Shown here: in pieces, positions 1 through 8,864 of the stretch
How the letters are laid out: each line of letters begins with the position of its first letter
Position numbering within the stretch: position 1 is the first letter of the stretch
DNA from: Rothia sp. ZJ932
GTDB taxonomy: Bacteria; Actinomycetota; Actinomycetes; Actinomycetales; Micrococcaceae
Assembly: GCF_016924835.1 (NCBI RefSeq)
Contig: NZ_CP070480.1
Coordinates: forward strand, 372,001 to 436,000
Length of the DNA: 64,000 bases
Direction: 5' to 3'
Made by a program: the position numbers and the translations under genes
Notes under the pieces: generated by a model
The model's input: only the letters and a program-made list of their open reading frames with translations
Database searches by the model: none
Told to the model about the DNA's origin: nothing

Positions 1-729
1 GTGAGAAATAAAGACCATACCCAAGAAGAGCTCTTCTTTCAGGTCGCTGAGCAGGTTCAGAACCTGCGCGCGAACTGATACGTCGAGAGCACTGGTGGGC
101 TCATCAGCCACAATAATCTTGGGTTCCAAAGCCAATGCACGAGCAATTGCCACGCGCTGACGCTGACCACCTGAGATCTGTGAGGGCATCGCGTCCGCTG
201 CTGACTGCGGCAAACCAACGAGGTTGAGCAGCTCGCGCACGCGACGGTCGCGTCCTGACTTATCGCCAATACCGTGAACATCTAGGGGATCTTTGAGAAT
301 ATCCTGAATGGTCATACGCGGGTTAAGCGCGGTTGCCGGATCCTGGAAGATGATTGAAATATCAGAACCAAATTCCTTGCGGAAAGCAGCGTTGCGCTTG
401 AGCGCGTTGCGTCCCTTGAAAGTCATCTGACCGTCGGTTGGCTTCTGCAAACCAACAACAACCGATGCCAAGGTTGACTTACCGCAACCAGATTCACCCA
501 CGATACCGATGGTCTCACCGCGGCGAATCGACAGTGATACACCATCAACGGCTTTCACGATGTTCGGCTTGAAGATACCGCCGGTACGTGAACGGTGATA
601 GACCTTGATGTCTTTGAGCTCAATAATGGGCTCTGAAACTCGGGCTACTGCCTCGCGACCCTGGGTGTTGAGCATGTTTTCCCCTGCCTCGCTGCTTGCT
701 GCTACTGAGCCGTTTACTGATTCAGTCAT
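1..729 (-). CDS. Peptide-type ABC transporter ATPase (DppF/OppF-like), partial
   Basis: Second ATPase subunit of a peptide/nickel-type ABC importer; 243 codons are visible and the C-terminus lies beyond the left edge. It reads MTESVNGSVAASSEAGENML at the start, then a nucleotide-binding domain with Walker A GESGCGKS, the Q-loop region IIFQDPATALNPRM, signature ISGGQRQR and Walker B IIVADEPTSALD. The ATG at 729 lies 4 bases after the stop of the upstream fused permease-ATPase gene, so the two are co-transcribed and probably translationally coupled. The partner ATPase is the C-terminal half of the neighbouring fusion protein; together they would power the permeases at 734-3793. Substrate (di-/oligopeptide or other) cannot be told from sequence. 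Confidence 0.93.
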   Translation of the reverse strand, partial: MTESVNGSVAASSEAGENMLNTQGREAVARVSEPIIELKDIKVYHRSRTGGIFKPNIVKAVDGVSLSIRRGETIGIVGESGCGKSTLASVVVGLQKPTDGQMTFKGRNALKRNAAFRKEFGSDISIIFQDPATALNPRMTIQDILKDPLDVHGIGDKSGRDRRVRELLNLVGLPQSAADAMPSQISGGQRQRVAIARALALEPKIIVADEPTSALDVSVRAQVLNLLSDLKEELFLGMVFISH

Positions 730-733
730 TGCC

Positions 734-2833
734 TTAAGCTCCCTGCTTGGTCGAGGTGGTTTCAAGGTGCGATGCCCAGTAGTGGTCTTCTTCGCCTTCA
801 ACCGGCACAAAGACGAGCTGCTGGTTGGGGTCAGCACCCTCGCGCAGTGAGCGCGGAGCGAACCGGTCACCCTTGGCGAAGTCGCCGGGGGAAGGCACGG
901 TGCCGGGAATCTGGTAGAGACGCTTAGAACCTGACTCAATTGAAAGAACTGAGCCCAACAGACCACGGGTGTACTCGTGCTTGGGGTTCATCAGCAACTG
1001 GCTGGTAGCGCCAGACTCTACAACCTGACCCGCGTACATCACCGAGATGCGGTGAGCTACCTGAGCCACCAGAGCCAAGTCGTGCGACACGAAGATCATG
1101 GCGAAGCCCAACTGCTCGCGCAGCTCGTTCAAGAGAGCAATAACTTCTTTCTGAACGGTCACGTCGAGCGCAGTGGTGGGCTCATCGGCAATCACGAGCT
1201 TGGGTGAGCGTGAAAGTGCCATAGCAATCAGCACGCGCTGACGCTGACCACCGGAGAGTTCGTGCGGGTAAGAGTTCAGAGTGCGTTCTGCATCAAGCTT
1301 TACCAGGGTGAGCAGTTCCTCGGGAGTCTTGCGTCCACCGCGGCGGGTCAGCTGCAACATCTGATCCTTAATCAGCATGGAGGGGTTGAGCGAGCTCAAC
1401 GCATCCTGGTAAACCATAGAGATCACAGCACCGCGAAGTTTCTGGTACTGATCCTCTGAGGCACCAACCAGCTCCTGACCCTCGAACATCACCGAACCGG
1501 TAATCTTTGCCTTCTTATCGAGCAAACCAATGATTGCCAGTGAAGTAATTGACTTACCTGAACCCGATTCGCCCACAAGACCCATAGTCTGACCCTCATG
1601 AACGGTGAAGGAGACGCGGTCAACAACAGGGGTGTCGCCGAAACGTTCGGGGAAGAAAATTGAGAGGTCTTTGACCTCAAGAATGACGCGAGCTTCTGAG
1701 TTCGCAATCAGACGGTCGCCACGGCGGCTCTCAGCGTCCTTGAGCTGAGTCAAAACACCTTCGAGGTTCTTTGAAGCCAGACGATCCTGATAGCCCTTTT
1801 CGCTGATCAACGCACCGGCTGAGATTTCTTCAGCGGTAATCTTGCGCGGAGTATCTGAAAGAGCATCGGTACCAACAGCTTCACCGTATGACTTATCATC
1901 AGCAGCTGAAGGAGCAGCGGTGAGAGCACCTGAGGTACGACCACCGGTGTTGTTCTCTTCATCGATCTTGACCTTGCGACGCAGCTTGGGGTTAACCATG
2001 GCGTCGGTCATACCCTCAGAGAGAACATTCAGCGCAAGCACGGTCAGCAGGATGACCAAACCAGCGAAAGTGGTTGCCCACCAGCCACCGGCAAGTACGA
2101 GCGCGCGTCCGTCAGCGATGACGTTACCCCATGAGGGGCTCGGCGGGCGAACACCTGCTGAGAGGAATGACAGTGATGCTTCCAAGATAATCGCATCTGC
2201 AACCATAACGGTTGCGAACACGAGAACGGGAGCGATGGTGTTACGAACAACGTGCTTGAGCAAAATGTAGGGGCGTGCTGCACCCATGACGCGTTCAGCG
2301 CGGACGTAGTCTTCGTCCCATGCCGCTAGCACCTGCGCACGCACAACGCGTGCCAGCTGCGGGGTGTAAACAATAGCGATGGTAACGATGATGGTACCCA
2401 CGGAGTTACCGAGTGAAGCCAGCAGAACAGCTGCCAGAGCGATACCGGGGAACGCCATGAGGATATCCATCAGGCGCATCACGATTTCGGAGATAACCTT
2501 TGAACCGGTTGCCGCAATAGCACCGAGAATACCGCCCAAAGCAAGTGCCAGAGCAACAGCGCCCAAACCAACCTGCAAGGACGCGCGGGCACCAAAGACC
2601 AGACGCGAGAGAACGTCACGACCCTGACGGTCAGTACCGAAGAGGTATTCACCATCGGGTGCTGAAATGGGGGCACCGGTTGATGCCAGCGGGTCGTGCG
2701 GTGCAACAAACGGTGCAAACGCTGCCATCAGAATAATGAGTGCCAAGAAAGTAAGGGCAATTTTTGAGCCCAGGGGGAGCGCCTTGAACCGGATTCCCGG
2801 CTGCGAAAGGCGGTCAGCTAAACCTGATCGCAT
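734..2833 (-). CDS. Fused ABC permease-ATPase (DppC-DppD fusion)
   Basis: A 699-residue protein joining two subunits that are usually separate. Residues about 1-290 are a DppC-type inner-membrane permease: first membrane helix near 25-47, the periplasmic segment with FGTDRQGRDVLSR, then helices and the EAA-like loop RAERVMGAARPYILLKHVV. A charged linker (about 290-400) leads to a DppD-type ATPase with Walker A GESGSGKS, signature LSGGQRQR, Walker B LVIADEPTTALD and switch SHD. The oligopeptide-ATPase C-terminal extension (TVPSPGDFAKGDRFAPRS) is present, but the positions that are cysteine in many family members are Asp and Ser here. Start ATG at 2833 is 6 bases after the DppB-like gene. Permease-ATPase fusions occur in this family in Actinobacteria; the fusion is visible as one uninterrupted frame. 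Confidence 0.93.
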   Translation of the reverse strand: MRSGLADRLSQPGIRFKALPLGSKIALTFLALIILMAAFAPFVAPHDPLASTGAPISAPDGEYLFGTDRQGRDVLSRLVFGARASLQVGLGAVALALALGGILGAIAATGSKVISEIVMRLMDILMAFPGIALAAVLLASLGNSVGTIIVTIAIVYTPQLARVVRAQVLAAWDEDYVRAERVMGAARPYILLKHVVRNTIAPVLVFATVMVADAIILEASLSFLSAGVRPPSPSWGNVIADGRALVLAGGWWATTFAGLVILLTVLALNVLSEGMTDAMVNPKLRRKVKIDEENNTGGRTSGALTAAPSAADDKSYGEAVGTDALSDTPRKITAEEISAGALISEKGYQDRLASKNLEGVLTQLKDAESRRGDRLIANSEARVILEVKDLSIFFPERFGDTPVVDRVSFTVHEGQTMGLVGESGSGKSITSLAIIGLLDKKAKITGSVMFEGQELVGASEDQYQKLRGAVISMVYQDALSSLNPSMLIKDQMLQLTRRGGRKTPEELLTLVKLDAERTLNSYPHELSGGQRQRVLIAMALSRSPKLVIADEPTTALDVTVQKEVIALLNELREQLGFAMIFVSHDLALVAQVAHRISVMYAGQVVESGATSQLLMNPKHEYTRGLLGSVLSIESGSKRLYQIPGTVPSPGDFAKGDRFAPRSLREGADPNQQLVFVPVEGEEDHYWASHLETTSTKQGA

Positions 2834-2839
2834 GGTAGG

Positions 2840-3793
2840 TTACACCGTCCTAATACGCGGGTTGATGAGCATGTACAGAAGGTCAACGACGATGTTCACC
2901 AGAACGAAGGCAACCGCGATGGTAATAACTACGCCCTGAACGAGGTTGATGTCGTTACCGGTAATACCGTTGAAGATGAGGTTACCCATGCCGTTGAGTG
3001 AGAAGATCATTTCGATAACGACCGCGCCACCCATGAGGTAACCGATGCGCAGACCCAGAACAGTAACGGGGGTGATGAGAGCGTTTTTGAGAACATTCTT
3101 GGTAATAACCTGTTTGCGGGGCACACCGTTACCGATAGCGGTGCGAACGTAGTCCTTATCGAGCTCTTCGACCATTGAGGTACGAACGGTACGAATCAAG
3201 GACGCACTCACCGGCACCGCCAACGCAAGAGCAGGAAGGAACATGTGGTTGATCCAGGGACCAAAACCAGCGCCGGGGGCTGAAGAACCACCGGAGGGGA
3301 ACCATCCCAATTCAAGGGAGAAGTACTGGATCAATAGAATACCCAGCCAGAATGAGGGGGTTGCGATGGATGCCATGGAGAAAACGCGGATGACCTGATC
3401 AGGCCAGCGATCGCGGTAGAGCGCCGCGACGACGCCCAGAATAAGAGATGCTACCGCAGCGATGACAACGCCCAAGAAGGTGAGCTGCAAAGTCATGGGG
3501 AATGCCATCTTGATCTGGTCGATCACGGGCTGAGCCGGGGGGGTGGTCATGCCCAAATCGAAGCGAACCAAGCGTGCAAGGAAGGCAAAGTACTGAACGA
3601 CGAGGGGACGGTCATAGCCCATCTCGCGGTTGTAGGCTGCCTTCGCCTCTTCCGAGGCACCTTCGCCAAGAGCGATGGTCGCCGGATCACCGGGGGTAAA
3701 TTGCAAAATAACGAAGACGAGAATGGTCACGCCCAAGAGCATGACAGGAAGGGCAAGAAGGCGCCTTCCGAGAAGTCGAAGAAAGTTAGACAA
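2840..3793 (-). CDS. ABC transporter permease, DppB/OppB type
   Basis: 317-residue integral membrane subunit of the peptide-type importer. It starts with a short cytoplasmic tail and the conserved first helix (LLALPVMLLGVTILVFVILQ) followed by FTPGDPA, the hallmark of DppB/OppB permeases. The BPD transport motif (KDYVRTAIGNGVPRKQVI) near residue 215-235 is the loop that contacts the ATPase. About six membrane helices are visible. It pairs with the DppC half of the next gene. The gene lies downstream of the binding-protein gene, separated by a strong hairpin that probably lowers permease expression relative to the binding protein. Confidence 0.93.
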   Translation of the reverse strand: MSNFLRLLGRRLLALPVMLLGVTILVFVILQFTPGDPATIALGEGASEEAKAAYNREMGYDRPLVVQYFAFLARLVRFDLGMTTPPAQPVIDQIKMAFPMTLQLTFLGVVIAAVASLILGVVAALYRDRWPDQVIRVFSMASIATPSFWLGILLIQYFSLELGWFPSGGSSAPGAGFGPWINHMFLPALALAVPVSASLIRTVRTSMVEELDKDYVRTAIGNGVPRKQVITKNVLKNALITPVTVLGLRIGYLMGGAVVIEMIFSLNGMGNLIFNGITGNDINLVQGVVITIAVAFVLVNIVVDLLYMLINPRIRTV

Positions 3794-3840
3794 CGGGGTC
3801 TCCCTAGACCTAACGCTAGATAGGGGTGTTGCGGTGAAAA

Positions 3841-3889
3841 AGAAGGTTGCGGCAGATCAACCGATAAAGGTAACCTGCCGCAACCTTCT
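3841..3889 (-). terminator. Attenuating terminator between binding protein and permease genes
   Basis: A perfect 15-bp inverted repeat: AGAAGGTTGCGGCAG at 3841-3855 and CTGCCGCAACCTTCT at 3875-3889, loop 19 nt. On the minus strand the second arm runs into TTCTTTTT, so it reads as an intrinsic terminator after the binding-protein gene. Partial read-through would give an excess of binding protein over membrane subunits, as is common in ABC importers. Confidence 0.8.
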
Positions 3890-3976
3890 GTGCACGATTC
3901 ACGATGGTTGAGAATCAACAAGTATGTGTGGAATGTAGAGTCTCAAGAACCGAAAAACGCGAACTTGCGCGCAGGA

Positions 3977-5581
3977 TTACGCCTGCGTTGAACCAACGTT
4001 CTGGAATGACAGACCGGTGGTGGGTAGTGGCTTGAAACCGTTGAGGGTTGAGCCGTCCCAAGCAGTGGGGAGCTTGCGGTGGAAGAGGGGGTACAAAGGC
4101 GCGTTCTCGGCGATGATGTCGATAGCCTTCTTCCAGTCTTCCTTGGGATCTTCAGCCATAACAGCTGAGTTCATGAGCTCCTGAACCTGCTTGTACTCGT
4201 CAGTGTTTGACCAGCGGAAGCGCTTCTCGGGCCAGGTTGTACCGCGGTACCACCATGAGAGCAGCAAATCGGCGTCATTACCGAATACTGAGGGGTCACC
4301 GGGTGCCAGCACAACGTCGTAGTTGCCTGAGTCAACGAAGTCTGAGTACAGAGCAGCTGATGCCTGATCGGAGATGGTGACGTTCAGACCGAGGTCCTTC
4401 AGTGATTCCTGAACCAGCTGTGAGCACTGCTTGACCCAGTCGTGGTCGGTGGTGTGAATGGTGAATGAGATACCTTCAGCACCGGCGTCCTTGAGCAACT
4501 GCTGAGCCTTAGCCTTGTCGTAGGTGTAGACAGTGGAAGCCTCAACGTAGTCCTTGTGTTCCTTGTGCAGGAAGGAGGTTGCTGCGGTTGCGTTACCGAG
4601 CAGAGCGTTGGTGATGACCTTGTCCATGTCAATGCCGTAGAACAGTGCCTGACGTACTTCCTTCTTATCGAAGGGAGCCTTTTCGCAGTTGAACATGAGG
4701 AACAGCAGACCGAAAGACTGTACTGACTCAACGTTGACGCCTGAGTTCTCAAGAACCTTAACGTTGTCGTAGGGTACTGACTCGATAGCCTGAACACGCT
4801 TTGACTGCATAGCGGTCACGCGAGCTGCTGCATCTGCAAGGATTGACCAGTTCATGGTCTTTGCAAGAGCAGGACGGGGGCCGTTGTAGTCTTCGAAACG
4901 CTCGAACTTGATCTCTGCGCCCTTGGTTGCTGAGACAAACTTGTAGGGGCCTGAACCGATGGGGTTAGCGCCGAAGGCTTCGAGGTTGTCAGCTGCTGAT
5001 GCGGGGGTAATCTGCACCAGTGAAATGCGGTCAGCAAAGAGGGGGAACGCCTGGTTGAGCTTGAACTCAACGGTCTTCTCATCTACTGCGGTGGTTGAAT
5101 CCAGGAAGTAGAGGAACTGTGCGAACAGTGACTCGGGAGCTGAGAAGCGATTGAAGGTTGACACAACGTCGTTAGCGGTCACGGGTGAACCGTCATGGAA
5201 CTTTGCGCCATCGCGCAATACTACGCGGTAGGTGGTGTCATCGACCATCTCGGGGTCGCTTGCTGCCAGAGCGTTGTAACGCTCGCGGGTTGCGGGGTCA
5301 AGACCGGTCAAACCTTCAAAGATGTGCAGGTTTGCTGCCATGGGGCCTGCGCCTGATGCAACTGCGGGGTCGAATGAGGTTGATACGTCGTAAGCAATAC
5401 CTGCGTTGATGACGCCGTCTTTGTTGACTGCGTCTGCGCCTGCTTCAGCGGTTGAACCTGATGATGAGTTGTTGTTGCCACACGCTGAAACGCCTGCTGC
5501 GAATGCGAGTGCTGCGCTGGCTGAGCCAGCGACCTTGAAGAAGCCGCGGCGGTTGAATGCCGAGGTGATGGGGGTGTTCAT
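3977..5581 (-). CDS. Peptide-type ABC transporter substrate-binding lipoprotein (DppA/OppA family)
   Basis: 534-residue SBP family 5 protein capturing the substrate outside the membrane. The start at 5581 is chosen over an ATG eight codons upstream because AAAGGAGA lies 7-8 bases before it. The leader has a twin-arginine motif NRRGFFK (R11-R12), a hydrophobic stretch and a lipobox VSAC with the lipidated Cys at 34, so it is probably a Tat-exported lipoprotein. Family motifs follow: DPAVASGAG, IFEGLTGLDP, DGAKFHDGSPVTANDVV, and PFDKKEVRQALFYGID. It heads the operon; a palindrome 57 bases upstream and a divergent GntR regulator suggest local control. Confidence 0.93.
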   Translation of the reverse strand: MNTPITSAFNRRGFFKVAGSASAALAFAAGVSACGNNNSSSGSTAEAGADAVNKDGVINAGIAYDVSTSFDPAVASGAGPMAANLHIFEGLTGLDPATRERYNALAASDPEMVDDTTYRVVLRDGAKFHDGSPVTANDVVSTFNRFSAPESLFAQFLYFLDSTTAVDEKTVEFKLNQAFPLFADRISLVQITPASAADNLEAFGANPIGSGPYKFVSATKGAEIKFERFEDYNGPRPALAKTMNWSILADAAARVTAMQSKRVQAIESVPYDNVKVLENSGVNVESVQSFGLLFLMFNCEKAPFDKKEVRQALFYGIDMDKVITNALLGNATAATSFLHKEHKDYVEASTVYTYDKAKAQQLLKDAGAEGISFTIHTTDHDWVKQCSQLVQESLKDLGLNVTISDQASAALYSDFVDSGNYDVVLAPGDPSVFGNDADLLLSWWYRGTTWPEKRFRWSNTDEYKQVQELMNSAVMAEDPKEDWKKAIDIIAENAPLYPLFHRKLPTAWDGSTLNGFKPLPTTGLSFQNVGSTQA

Positions 5582-5637
5582 GGAAGTCTCTCCTTTGTGA
5601 CTCATATGAAAGAAGACCAGGGGCTCGCCCCGGCGGG

Positions 5638-5655
5638 AGGTAGGATGTCCTACCT
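5638..5655. promoter_or_regulatory. Candidate GntR operator, 18-bp palindrome
   Basis: AGGTAGGATGTCCTACCT is a perfect 8-2-8 inverted repeat in the divergent region between the ABC operon (start 5581) and the GntR gene (start about 5807). The position fits autoregulation and operon control by the adjacent FCD-type regulator. This is inferred from symmetry and position only. Confidence 0.55.
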
Positions 5656-5806
5656 GATAAACTTCACGTTAGTAACTTAAATAACAAAGCACAAGTGTGT
5701 GGCAGTGTGTCGCTTTATAAAAACTTTGGTGCAAAGCGCCAAGAGCGGTGTGTAAAAATAAGATGGCTTTTCATTCTTAGTGAAAGATTTAGAGGTGATT
5801 GCGTTG

Positions 5807-6568
5807 GTGGCTAAAGGCACCGGTGCTACAAAACCCACAGCCCGTGAACGGCAGAAACTTCTGCAGCAACAGATTGTTGATGCTATTTTGCAGCGCAAAC
5901 TCACGGCGGGTTCACCTCTGCCCCCCGAACATGAGCTGATGGAAGAACTGGGCGCTGGACGAAACTCTATTCGTGAAGCAATCAAGGCGTTGGACGCGGT
6001 GGGTATCGTCGAGGTGCAGCACGGCTTTGGCACCTTCGTGAGTAACGACGCGCTGACTCCTATGGTGCGTGCTCTCACCTTTCGCGGGCGTCTTTCGCTT
6101 TTTGATAATGGGCGTGAGGCGCTTGAGCTGGTAGATGTGCGTCAAGCGCTTGAAACGGGTTTGATTCCTTTTGTTGTAGCTACCATTTCAGATGATGAGT
6201 TAGAACTCGTGCGGGTTGCTGCTGAGGGTATTGAGGCAGCTAGCCGGGGTGGCAGTTCTATTGCGGTGTGGGATCAGCAGTTTCACGCTGCCCTCTTTGC
6301 TCCGCTGGGTAACGAGCTACTTTCGGGTCTGCTCGATGTTTTTTGGCAGGTGTACAACAATATTTCTGTGTCGCTCGACGGGGTTGCTCCCGTTGCCGGT
6401 AAAGATTTGTGCGAACTGGCTGATGCGCATACCGCCCTGTTTGAGGCAGTCAAATGCAGGGATGCAGTTGCTGCTGTCAATCTAATGACCGCGCACTTTG
6501 ATGGTATTCGGGGTCGCGTCGAGAAGTGGGCTCGTCAGTTGGAAAGCCAGGCTGCGGTTGAACCGTAG
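5807..6568 (+). CDS. GntR-family transcriptional regulator, FadR/FCD subfamily
   Basis: About 253 residues. The N-terminal winged-helix shows the GntR signature (LTAGSPLPPEHELMEELGAG, then RNSIREAIKALDAVGIVEVQ and HGFGTFVS). The C-terminal all-helical FCD effector domain carries ELVDVRQALETGLIPFV, WDQQFHAALF and DAHTALFEAV, with metal-site type Asp/His positions. The reading frame opens with GTG at 5780, but AGAGGTG at 5791-5797 best serves TTG 5804 or GTG 5807, so the later start is preferred. It is divergent from the peptide-type ABC operon and shares its promoter region, so it probably controls it. FCD regulators commonly sense small organic acids; the ligand here is unknown. Confidence 0.88.
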   Translation: MAKGTGATKPTARERQKLLQQQIVDAILQRKLTAGSPLPPEHELMEELGAGRNSIREAIKALDAVGIVEVQHGFGTFVSNDALTPMVRALTFRGRLSLFDNGREALELVDVRQALETGLIPFVVATISDDELELVRVAAEGIEAASRGGSSIAVWDQQFHAALFAPLGNELLSGLLDVFWQVYNNISVSLDGVAPVAGKDLCELADAHTALFEAVKCRDAVAAVNLMTAHFDGIRGRVEKWARQLESQAAVEP

Positions 6569-6643
6569 GCACATTAAATAGGTTCCGCTGACCGCCCGCC
6601 CAGTAGAGTTTGTTTTTGACGTCGCTAACGTGAATGAATATTA

Positions 6644-6660
6644 CATACTGTGACAGTATG
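6644..6660. promoter_or_regulatory. 17-bp palindrome upstream of metQ
   Basis: CATACTGTGACAGTATG is a perfect 7-3-7 inverted repeat about 140 bases upstream of the metQ start and 76 bases after the GntR stop. It could be an operator for methionine control or for the GntR protein; it does not match a binding site I can name. A further short hairpin, ACGCCG-CAA-CGGCGT, lies about 40 bases before the start. Confidence 0.45.
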
Positions 6661-6800
6661 ACTTCATATTGCACCCAACACGTGATTTTCGCCCCCATTT
6701 AGGCACGAAAAATCGTGAAGCATTCTGCTGCGTGGTCTAATTGATACAGCACGCCGCAACGGCGTCCCTTGCATTTTATTCAGCAGAAAGATTCATAGCC

Positions 6801-7658
6801 GTGAAGAAATTTGTTGCCTCTTTGGCTCTTGTTCCCCTCGCATTCGGTCTCGCCGCATGCGGTTCAAACTCATCAGAAGGCGAAACCATCAAAATTGGTG
6901 TAACCGGCGCCAGCCAGGAACACGAGGCTTTCACCGAAGCAGCCAAAGAAGAGGGCATCTCCGTTGAGATCATTGACCTGGCTGACTACAACAAGCCCAA
7001 CCCAGCCCTCAAGAGCGGCGATATCGACCTTAACTGGTTCCAGCACCTTGATTACCTCTCAAAGTACAACGTAGAGAACGATGACAACCTGCAGCTGGTT
7101 GGTCCCACCGTGATCTACCCCATGGCTCTGTTCTCATCACAGTACGATTCTGTTGAAGCGATCCCCGAGGGCGGCGAAATTGCTATCCCCAATGATCCTT
7201 CAAACAGCGGTCGTGCTCTGCTACTTCTTGAAGCTAACGGTTTGGTTGAGTTCACCTCAGAAACTGATGCTCCCACCGTTGATGATGTTGATACCAAGAA
7301 GTCCAAGGTGAAGATTTCTGCTGTCGATGCTACCCAGACCGTGCGTTCCATGGGGTCAGTAGCAGGTTCGGTTGTGAACAACGACTTTATTCTCGATGCG
7401 GGTCTTGACCCCAACGAGGCACTGGCAATGGATGATCCTGCTAACCCTTCAGCACGTAAGTACGTCAATGCTTTCGTCTCACGCGATGGGGATCAGGACA
7501 ACGAAACTTACAAGAAGCTGGTAGAAATCTTCCACAGCCAGAAGGTTCAGGACACTGTTCAGGAAGTTTCCGGTGGCACCGCAGTTGAGGTTACCACCGA
7601 TGTTGAAGAACTGCGCGCTTCCTTGGCTGAGCTCGAAGAAGATCTGCGTAACTCCTAA
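6801..7658 (+). CDS. metQ: Methionine ABC transporter substrate-binding lipoprotein
   Basis: 285-residue NlpA/MetQ-family lipoprotein. The frame is open from 6741, but GTG at 6801 gives a canonical lipoprotein leader (basic residues, hydrophobic core, lipobox LAAC with Cys20). Family features are IKIGVTGASQEHEAF near the mature N-terminus, the segment LNWFQHLDYLSKYN, and VGPTVIYPMALFS with IPNDPSNSGRALLLLEANG. It binds D/L-methionine and delivers it to MetI-MetN, encoded next. The acidic, Glu/Asp-rich C-terminus is unremarkable. A hairpin after the stop separates it from metN. Confidence 0.93.
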   Translation: MKKFVASLALVPLAFGLAACGSNSSEGETIKIGVTGASQEHEAFTEAAKEEGISVEIIDLADYNKPNPALKSGDIDLNWFQHLDYLSKYNVENDDNLQLVGPTVIYPMALFSSQYDSVEAIPEGGEIAIPNDPSNSGRALLLLEANGLVEFTSETDAPTVDDVDTKKSKVKISAVDATQTVRSMGSVAGSVVNNDFILDAGLDPNEALAMDDPANPSARKYVNAFVSRDGDQDNETYKKLVEIFHSQKVQDTVQEVSGGTAVEVTTDVEELRASLAELEEDLRNS

Positions 7659-7674
7659 GTAATTGTGCGCCAGT

Positions 7675-7740
7675 AAGCGGTAACAGCGCCCCCATCTCTA
7701 CCCAGGGAGCGGGGCGCGGGTTACCGCTTCTTGCGTTTTG
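7675..7740 (+). terminator. Hairpin/attenuator between metQ and metN
   Basis: Arms AAGCGGTAAC (7675-7684) and GTTACCGCTT (7720-7729) pair perfectly and enclose a second GC-rich pairing (GCGCCCC with GGGGCGC). The downstream arm is followed by CTTGCGTTTT. It probably terminates part of the transcription after metQ, favouring the binding protein. Confidence 0.65.
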
Positions 7741-7811
7741 GCTATTGCCTGAATCAGCAGGTAGGCTTGCGCGGGTGCGCCCGCAATTTTGTATAAAGGC
7801 AAGGTAAGAAA

Positions 7812-8864
7812 TTGAGCGAAGTTTCCCACAGCGCCGCTGACGCTACGGCGATGGTTGAGCTGAAGAATGTCTTAAAGGTTTTTAAGAGTGGTAAGACCGA
7901 GGTTATCGCTGTCAATGATGTGTCGCTGACTATTAACCGCGGCGAAATTTTTGCGATTATCGGTTATTCCGGTGCCGGTAAGTCTACTCTGGTGCGCTTG
8001 ATTAACGGGCTGGAAGAAACCACTAGCGGTCACCTGTTTGTTGATGGTTTTGAGATTTCGGGTAAGCGCGAATCACAATTGCGCGATGCCCGCACCAACA
8101 TCGGCATGATTTTTCAGCAATTCAACCTGATGAATTCTCGTACGGTTGCTGCAAATGTTGAGTTCCCCCTGAAGATCGCGGGTTGGGACAAAGCTAAGCG
8201 CACTGCTCGCGTTGCTGAGATGCTTGAGTTTGTTGGTCTTGCTGATAAAGCAAAGAATTACCCCGATCAGCTTTCGGGTGGTCAGAAGCAGCGTGTGGGT
8301 ATCGCCCGTGCGCTGGCAACATCGCCCTCCTTGCTTCTTGCAGATGAGTCCACATCAGCGCTTGACCCTGAGACTACCCACGAGGTGTTGCAGTTGCTCA
8401 AGCGCGTCAATCATGAACTGGGCATTACCATTGTGGTCATTACCCACGAGATGGACGTTGTCTCAACCATTGCCGACCGCGTTGCCGTGATGGAAAAAGG
8501 ACGCGTGGTTGAAACCGGTAACGTCTATGAGGTGTTCTCGGCTCCGCAGACTGCTACTGCCCAGCGTTTTGTGGGTACCACCGTCAAGACTGCGCCCACC
8601 GGTGAAGAAGCTGCTGATCTGAAGCACCGCCACCGTGGTTACCTGGTTAACCTTGAAATCACTGAGGGCAATGAGCGGCTGGGGCAGGTGCTTTCACGTT
8701 TGGCGGAGCGCCGCGTCCATTTCAATATTGTGCAGGGCGGCCTAGAAACCCTCCAGGGCAAAACCTACGGCACTCTCACTCTCGAATTGCTAGGCGATAT
8801 CACGTCAATCGACGCTGTTGTTGCTGAGCTTCAAACCGTAACCCGAGTACAGGTGGTTCGCTAA
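7812..8864 (+). CDS. metN: Methionine ABC transporter ATP-binding protein
   Basis: 350 residues, starting at TTG 7812 behind AAGG at 7801-7804. The ATPase domain has Walker A GYSGAGKS, Q-loop MIFQQFNLMNSRTV, signature LSGGQKQR and Walker B LLLADESTSALD. Residues about 270-350 (HRGYLVNLEI to the end) form the NIL/ACT-like C-terminal domain that in this family binds methionine and shuts off transport (trans-inhibition). A Tyr sits where many MetN have a different residue in the Walker A leader. The stop overlaps the metI start by one base (TAATG), so the two are translationally coupled. Confidence 0.94.
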   Translation: MSEVSHSAADATAMVELKNVLKVFKSGKTEVIAVNDVSLTINRGEIFAIIGYSGAGKSTLVRLINGLEETTSGHLFVDGFEISGKRESQLRDARTNIGMIFQQFNLMNSRTVAANVEFPLKIAGWDKAKRTARVAEMLEFVGLADKAKNYPDQLSGGQKQRVGIARALATSPSLLLADESTSALDPETTHEVLQLLKRVNHELGITIVVITHEMDVVSTIADRVAVMEKGRVVETGNVYEVFSAPQTATAQRFVGTTVKTAPTGEEAADLKHRHRGYLVNLEITEGNERLGQVLSRLAERRVHFNIVQGGLETLQGKTYGTLTLELLGDITSIDAVVAELQTVTRVQVVR

